Assembly (NCBI GenBank): GCA_910577165.1
Contig: CAJTLX010000008.1
Coordinates: 18,682 to 82,681, forward strand
Reading direction: 5' to 3'
Origin: an uncultured Lachnospiraceae bacterium
GTDB taxonomy: Bacteria; Bacillota; Clostridia; Lachnospirales; Lachnospiraceae
DNA length: 64,000 nucleotides
Part shown: in pieces, positions 60,418-64,000 of the stretch
Layout: each line of letters begins with the position of its first letter
Position numbering within the stretch: position 1 is the first letter of the stretch
Notes under the pieces: generated by a model
The model's input: only the letters and a program-made list of their open reading frames with translations
What the model was told of the DNA's origin: nothing
The model's database searches: none
Translations under genes and position numbers: made by a program

Positions 60418-61517
60418 TGAAAAAAGAATTTATTACAAGGGAGAATAAAAATGTCAGGACGCTTGGCAGAATTTTATATCATGATGGGATTTGTTATCTT
60501 GGATACTCCGCCTCAGAAGTTGGGTTTTACTATGGTGGGGAGCGGATTGTGGCGGATATTGTGACGGACGACTGGCGAAAAGAAGAGGGAAGAGAAGGCT
60601 GGGCGGGGGTATTTGTCGGGGACGATGAGGAACCGTTTTGCCGCTTTCCGCTAAAAGAAGAGGAAAAAGAATATGAATTATTTGACCGCGCGGCATATGC
60701 GGCAGCGAAAGGGGTGGGAGTGGATGCTTTGCCCGATGAACTTGTGATTCATATTGTAAAATATTCCGAGGTAGCATTTGGCGCGATGGGCATTCGCTAT
60801 CTGCTTATCGATGAGGGGACGGAACTTCGCCCATTGCTGGAGAAAAAACGAAAATTGGAAATTATTGGGGATTCCATTACTTGTGGCTACGGGATCGAGG
60901 GAGTTTGCGACGTGGATGTATTTAATACCCCACAGGAAAACCCATTTAAAAATTACGCGCTGCGCACGGCAAGGGCACTTGATGCGGATTACCAGCTTGT
61001 TTCCTGGAGCGGTATCGGCTTGATTTCGGATTGGATTCCGCCGGAGCGCGAAGAGCCGGATGAAACAATCCTAATTCCGCAGCTTTACCCGTACACCGCC
61101 TACACAGTAAGTAAAAGATTGGGGATTGCACCGGAAATATGGGAGCCTTCCCGCTTTCTGCCCGATCTTGTCGTGATTCATCTTGGTACAAATGATGATA
61201 GTTATACAAGGCAGAATCCGGAGCGCGAGGCGATTTTTGAGGAAGCTTATCAAAAACTTTACAGAAGCGTGCGGGAAAATTACGGCGATGTTGAGATTGT
61301 CTGCTGCTTGGGAATTATGGCGCGCACTCTCTGTCCGGTTATTGCGCATATGGTGGAAAAACTGCGCGAGGCGGGCGATACGCATATTCATTATCTGGAA
61401 TTTGAAGCCCAGAAAGAGGAGGACGGCATTGCGTCCGACTGGCATCCAAGTGAAATTACCCATAAAAAAGCAGCCCGGAAACTCACAGAGTTTTGCCGAA
61501 AGCTGCTTGAAAAATAA
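60417..61517 (+). CDS. SGNH/GDSL esterase, CE2-like
   Basis: 366 aa from ATG 60417, whose A is the last base of the GH95 stop (TAATG). N-terminal jelly-roll (about 1-130), then SGNH hydrolase: nucleophile in IIGDSITCGYG, oxyanion Gly in SWSGIGLIS, HLGTNDDSY, and catalytic Asp/His in SDWHPSEITH. This two-domain plan is that of CE2 acetyl esterases, which deacetylate sugars. No signal peptide. With GH95 it would process acetylated, fucosylated oligosaccharides; the combination is inferred. Confidence 0.85.
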   Translation: MKKEFITRENKNVRTLGRILYHDGICYLGYSASEVGFYYGGERIVADIVTDDWRKEEGREGWAGVFVGDDEEPFCRFPLKEEEKEYELFDRAAYAAAKGVGVDALPDELVIHIVKYSEVAFGAMGIRYLLIDEGTELRPLLEKKRKLEIIGDSITCGYGIEGVCDVDVFNTPQENPFKNYALRTARALDADYQLVSWSGIGLISDWIPPEREEPDETILIPQLYPYTAYTVSKRLGIAPEIWEPSRFLPDLVVIHLGTNDDSYTRQNPEREAIFEEAYQKLYRSVRENYGDVEIVCCLGIMARTLCPVIAHMVEKLREAGDTHIHYLEFEAQKEEDGIASDWHPSEITHKKAARKLTEFCRKLLEK

Positions 61518-61997
61518 TTAATGCGAACATTTTTCCGCATCGATTGCAATGACCAGCATAAGCGCGCAGAGCGCGTCCGCGGGGCTTGCGATATCGATAA
61601 TATAGGTGTCTGAGAAATGTAATAGTTCCTTGCGGACCGTAGCGACTAACTGACCATTTCGATCAAAGACCCTATAGTCCCACTCAAAGAGATCTCCCTC
61701 GATATACCAGCCATTGACATCGATATGAAATTTTGGGCGAAAGAAAGAGAATTCTTTTTGAATTTTTCCAATATACTGATTTCCACCCGCACTTGCAAGG
61801 TAAAGTTCAAACTGGGGAAGGAAGGTCAGCACTTTCTCCTGAACGGTAGCGAGATACTGCTCGGAGGCATCGTAGATATTTAGACGATGCCCCCAGCTTA
61901 ACTGCCCTTTTACAATAAATATGGTGTCCCCATTTTCATCGTAAATATCATAGCTGTCAAACCAGGAAAAAACGCGCTGTTTGAATAAAAGTCTCAT
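61518..61997 (-). CDS. LURP-one-related/YxjI-like protein
   Basis: 159 aa, a beta-rich tubby-like barrel: repeated strands with YDIYDENGDTIFIVKGQL, YIGKIQKEFSFFRPKFHID and YRVFDRNGQLVATVRKELL, ending in a hydrophobic helix (ALCALMLVIAIDA). Typical length and spacing for the family; members bind membranes or phospholipids, function unknown. Convergent with the esterase with no gap, and overlapping the start of its upstream partner by 4 bp. Confidence 0.85.
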   Translation of the reverse strand: MRLLFKQRVFSWFDSYDIYDENGDTIFIVKGQLSWGHRLNIYDASEQYLATVQEKVLTFLPQFELYLASAGGNQYIGKIQKEFSFFRPKFHIDVNGWYIEGDLFEWDYRVFDRNGQLVATVRKELLHFSDTYIIDIASPADALCALMLVIAIDAEKCSH

Positions 61998-62566
61998 AAA
62001 ATTCCTCCTGAAAAGACGGGAAAAGTGGTAGTATAATTAGTTTTAAAATTCTCTTCCCATATGTTTTGCCAGATTTTTTCTGCCTGGTCCGCGGTCTTTG
62101 CCGGTCCAAAGTAAAATGTTCCGCTATGTTCGCCAGGAAGATATGTACAGATACAAATATAATCAGAATCATTTTTGTAAAGATTTTTTCCGGCATGGTA
62201 AACGGTAAGGAAATCTCCATCAAACCACCATTTTTGGGTATTCGATGCCACCGCGAAATTGAAATCGGGGTTGGGATCAAATTTTTTTAAAAACTTGTCA
62301 AGAAATGTGTAATTATAATTCATACTAACATAATCATATACTTTATCCCCCACAGTAACCGTCCCCTGTAGTTCTGTCGGGGAGAAAAGATGACGCTGCC
62401 AGACAAAATCAAAAATAACGTTGATTTCTTCACCGTCCTGAGAGCATAGAGTGGTAGTAGTATACTGCGTAACAGGGGCGGAATACCATTTTGCAGCAAG
62501 TACTCCAAGCACAATACCCACGAAAAAAAGGGTGAGGATAATTTTTCGGATTCGTTTTTTTCTCAT
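61994..62566 (-). CDS. Small membrane-anchored protein, function unknown
   Basis: 190 aa with a basic N terminus and one TM segment (about 9-26), the rest extracytoplasmic with aromatic-rich strands. Start ATG 62566 has GGGAGGCA upstream. It overlaps the LURP-one-like gene (ATGA), so they are one operon. I do not recognise the family. Confidence 0.75.
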   Translation of the reverse strand: MRKKRIRKIILTLFFVGIVLGVLAAKWYSAPVTQYTTTTLCSQDGEEINVIFDFVWQRHLFSPTELQGTVTVGDKVYDYVSMNYNYTFLDKFLKKFDPNPDFNFAVASNTQKWWFDGDFLTVYHAGKNLYKNDSDYICICTYLPGEHSGTFYFGPAKTADQAEKIWQNIWEENFKTNYTTTFPVFSGGIL

Positions 62567-62735
62567 GATTGCCTCCCTCTATTTGTTCTTAAAATCTGTA
62601 ATAATTTAAAAATCTATAATAGTTTCATTAACATAGCTTCTTACAAAATATTATATCACCGCCGATAATCGGAGTCAATATTGAGTTTATTGTGAATAAA
62701 TTTATGTTGCCGGAAAAATAATTTGGATCAATTTT

Positions 62736-62957
62736 TTATTCCTTCAAATATAACTGAAGCCTACGATCTATTTCCTTTGCATATTCCTCCAATGACTGGT
62801 TACTTTTCAGCACCTCCACATAATCTTTTTGGTATACATCCTCATCAATCGCAAAAAACACTTCTCCATTTTCGAATAATTTATGGGTTTGCTCTTCACG
62901 AGAACCGGCTTCTGTCTTGTAATCTTTAAAAATCAAAAGTTCATCTTGTTTCATCAA
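62736..62957 (-). pseudogene. C-terminal fragment of a lipoprotein-like gene
   Basis: About 73 codons ending KSNQSLEEYAKEIDRRLQLYLKE, resembling the C terminus of an extracellular solute-binding protein. It overlaps, in another frame, the lipoprotein N terminus at 62941-63198; a large internal deletion joining both ends is the simple explanation. Includes a 39-bp stretch repeated at 63655-63693. Confidence 0.5.
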
Positions 62958-63198
62958 ATGAATCTATGCAGTTTCCTTCCCCATCAAAACAACTAAGCTG
63001 ATATCCGGATGGACTTACAGTAACAGCGAAAACGGTATCATCTTCTAAAGCGGTAACAGCTCGAATTGTTCCTTCCGTTTTATACTCCGTTGTGACATCC
63101 TGCAATGGAACACCGGGTTCCACTTTTTCTTTCCCACAAGCCGCAAAAAATATAGTTATAGAAAATATAAGTAAATGGAAATATTTTATTTTTTTCAT
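62941..63198 (-). pseudogene. Lipoprotein N-terminal fragment
   Basis: 85 aa: a lipobox signal peptide (FHLLIFSITIFFAACG, Cys about 21), then a linker and the first strands of a repeat protein (GTIRAVTALEDDTVFAVTV), which stops abruptly at DSFDETR. Full-length relatives would be several hundred residues. Joined to the fragment at 62736-62957 by deletion and frameshift. Ribosome site region GGGGGATAA is normal. Confidence 0.6.
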
Positions 63199-63757
63199 CT
63201 ATTATCCCCCTTAATAATACTTTATATCTTTCTTTAAAAAAAGGAAGATTAAAATAAGGAAAGAAAAGGTTTGCTAATTAAATTTGGATTTCATAAAGTG
63301 TCTCCTTTATTTGTTATAAAAACCTCTCTGTACATATTATATTATTTTTTGATAATATTTGCAACAATTATTTTTTAATAATTGCACTTTTTTTGAAAAT
63401 GAATATGGAAAATGAATTTACACTGTTTTTTCATAGATAAGATATTTTATGGGGGTAAAAAGTTTCAAAAGTAGTGAATTGGTGTTAGAATTATAAAAAA
63501 TTAAAAATGAACTTATCGCCAATAATAATTGTAAATTTTCAGTTTTAGAAAAATTATGAAAGAATAAATATTTTTTCTTGAACTATAATTTATTGGCTTC
63601 GGCAGTCAAATAAATCTTCCAGTGCCGAAGCCAATTCTTAAAATACACTTGCTTATCAATCGCAAAAAACACTTCTCCATTTTCGAATAATTTTCGGTAA
63701 GATCTAGCACTATTTTGTTAAATTCTAAGCAAATCTTGCTATTAACGCTTTTAATAC
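63199..63757. other. AT-rich stretch with a strong hairpin and a duplicated 39-bp piece
   Basis: No intact gene. A 13-bp perfect hairpin ATTGGCTTCGGCA / TGCCGAAGCCAAT at 63592-63635 (18-base loop) could end a minus-strand transcript. 63655-63693 is an exact copy of 62844-62882 and encodes KLFENGEVFFAID on the minus strand, so it is a gene scrap. Confidence 0.6.
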
Positions 63758-63847
63758 TTATTCATTTAAATACATATTCATCTTCCGTTCCATCTCATTT
63801 ATCGTATCCTCGTAAGATTTCCCCTCCCTAAGATAGGCATTCACAAC
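63758..63847 (-). pseudogene. C-terminal scrap of a second solute-binding-protein-like gene
   Basis: VVNAYLREGKSYEDTINEM, then ERKMNMYLNE and TAA at 63758-63760. It is similar in shape to the end of the fragment at 62736 (SLEEYAKEIDRRLQLYLKE), so both are ends of paralogous genes. It lies in frame directly after the TGA of the cysteine-rich frame. Confidence 0.45.
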
Positions 63848-64000
63848 TCACTGACATAAATTATATCTACTTGTACAGTATTTTGAATTACTATGTACCA
63901 TAGAACAAGTTCTGGTATCTGTGCCAAGATAAGCAGCACACCCCTTACAATACAATTGATGAGTTCCATACACAATAGTAATTCCTTTATCGTACTTACA
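63848..64000 (-). CDS. Cysteine-rich protein, partial at window edge
   Basis: Fifty codons open to the window end, closing at TGA 63848-63850. Six or more cysteines in a pattern such as YCKGCAAYLG, TRTCSMVH, KYCTSRYNLCQ, which may bind metal or form disulfides. The 5' part lies outside, so product and start are unknown. Confidence 0.4.
   Translation of the reverse strand, partial: CKYDKGITIVYGTHQLYCKGCAAYLGTDTRTCSMVHSNSKYCTSRYNLCQ

Noticed and set aside
1..64000. tRNA or rRNA genes and integrase attachment sites
   Set aside because: No cloverleaf, rRNA segment, integrase or flanking direct repeat was recognised, so the island at 8.7-19.4 kb cannot be called an integrative element.

Overview
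The window looks like a chromosomal segment of a gut-type member of the Clostridia, most likely Lachnospiraceae. The reasons are the mix of Firmicutes housekeeping genes (mutS2, a YhaM-like nuclease, rlmD, a small alarmone synthetase, an S1-domain protein, ammonia-dependent asnA, ppk1, an unusual pfkA, a T-box in front of metG), Gram-positive Shine-Dalgarno and sigma-A promoter signals, Big2-type surface proteins, a GH95 enzyme and homocysteine synthesis through O-acetylhomoserine. Family-level placement is inference; no rRNA or tRNA gene was found to confirm it.

Layout. 1-8721: conserved block with mutS2 (5' end outside the window), a two-component system, a membrane-anchored HtrA-like protein that has lost its catalytic triad, a YhaM-like exoribonuclease and rlmD. 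8722-19385: an AT-rich accessory island in which almost every long gene is broken. It holds a Rossmann-like gene and a double-DUF262 gene (a likely dead defence locus), a truncated AbrB-type antitoxin, a phospholipase-like/tyrosine phosphatase fusion, a ParB-like gene, a 532-codon frame cut by three TAG codons and a broken flavoprotein. Short genes survive: a VOC protein, an XRE regulator and a zeta-like toxin pair. 19386-24906: Nudix hydrolase, an unknown protein, two ankyrin-repeat genes and an aminotransferase. 25260-32273: alarmone synthetase, S1-domain protein, asnA, ppk1 and pfkA. 32319-38096: an unknown protein divergent from a two-gene ABC exporter, then a cation/proton antiporter. 38421-47892: M18 aminopeptidase, GH13 enzyme, DUF4203-type membrane protein, a broken MerR gene, Big2 surface protein, GNAT enzyme and an Ig-like membrane protein. 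48128-54149: sulfur block with metY, a TetR/MFS pair, iscU, iscS and an Rrf2 regulator. 54146-61517: flavodoxin-like/TetR pair, T-box plus metG, GH95 and SGNH esterase. 61518-64000: LURP-one-like protein, a small membrane protein and decayed lipoprotein-like fragments.

How the genes work together. The clearest circuit is the sulfur block. The same 35-bp palindrome (15-bp arms, 5-bp spacer) lies over a TTGACA-N17-TATGAT promoter in front of metY and in front of iscS-iscU, and next to the Rrf2 gene. That predicts one repressor controlling homocysteine synthesis and cysteine desulfuration. The two-component system is followed by 11-bp-spaced direct repeats at the promoter of the HtrA-like gene, which suggests an envelope-stress circuit. 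metG sits behind its own promoter and a T-box with terminator. In the island, eight in-frame stop codons and four frameshifts contrast with an intact core, which argues for real decay rather than poor sequence quality.
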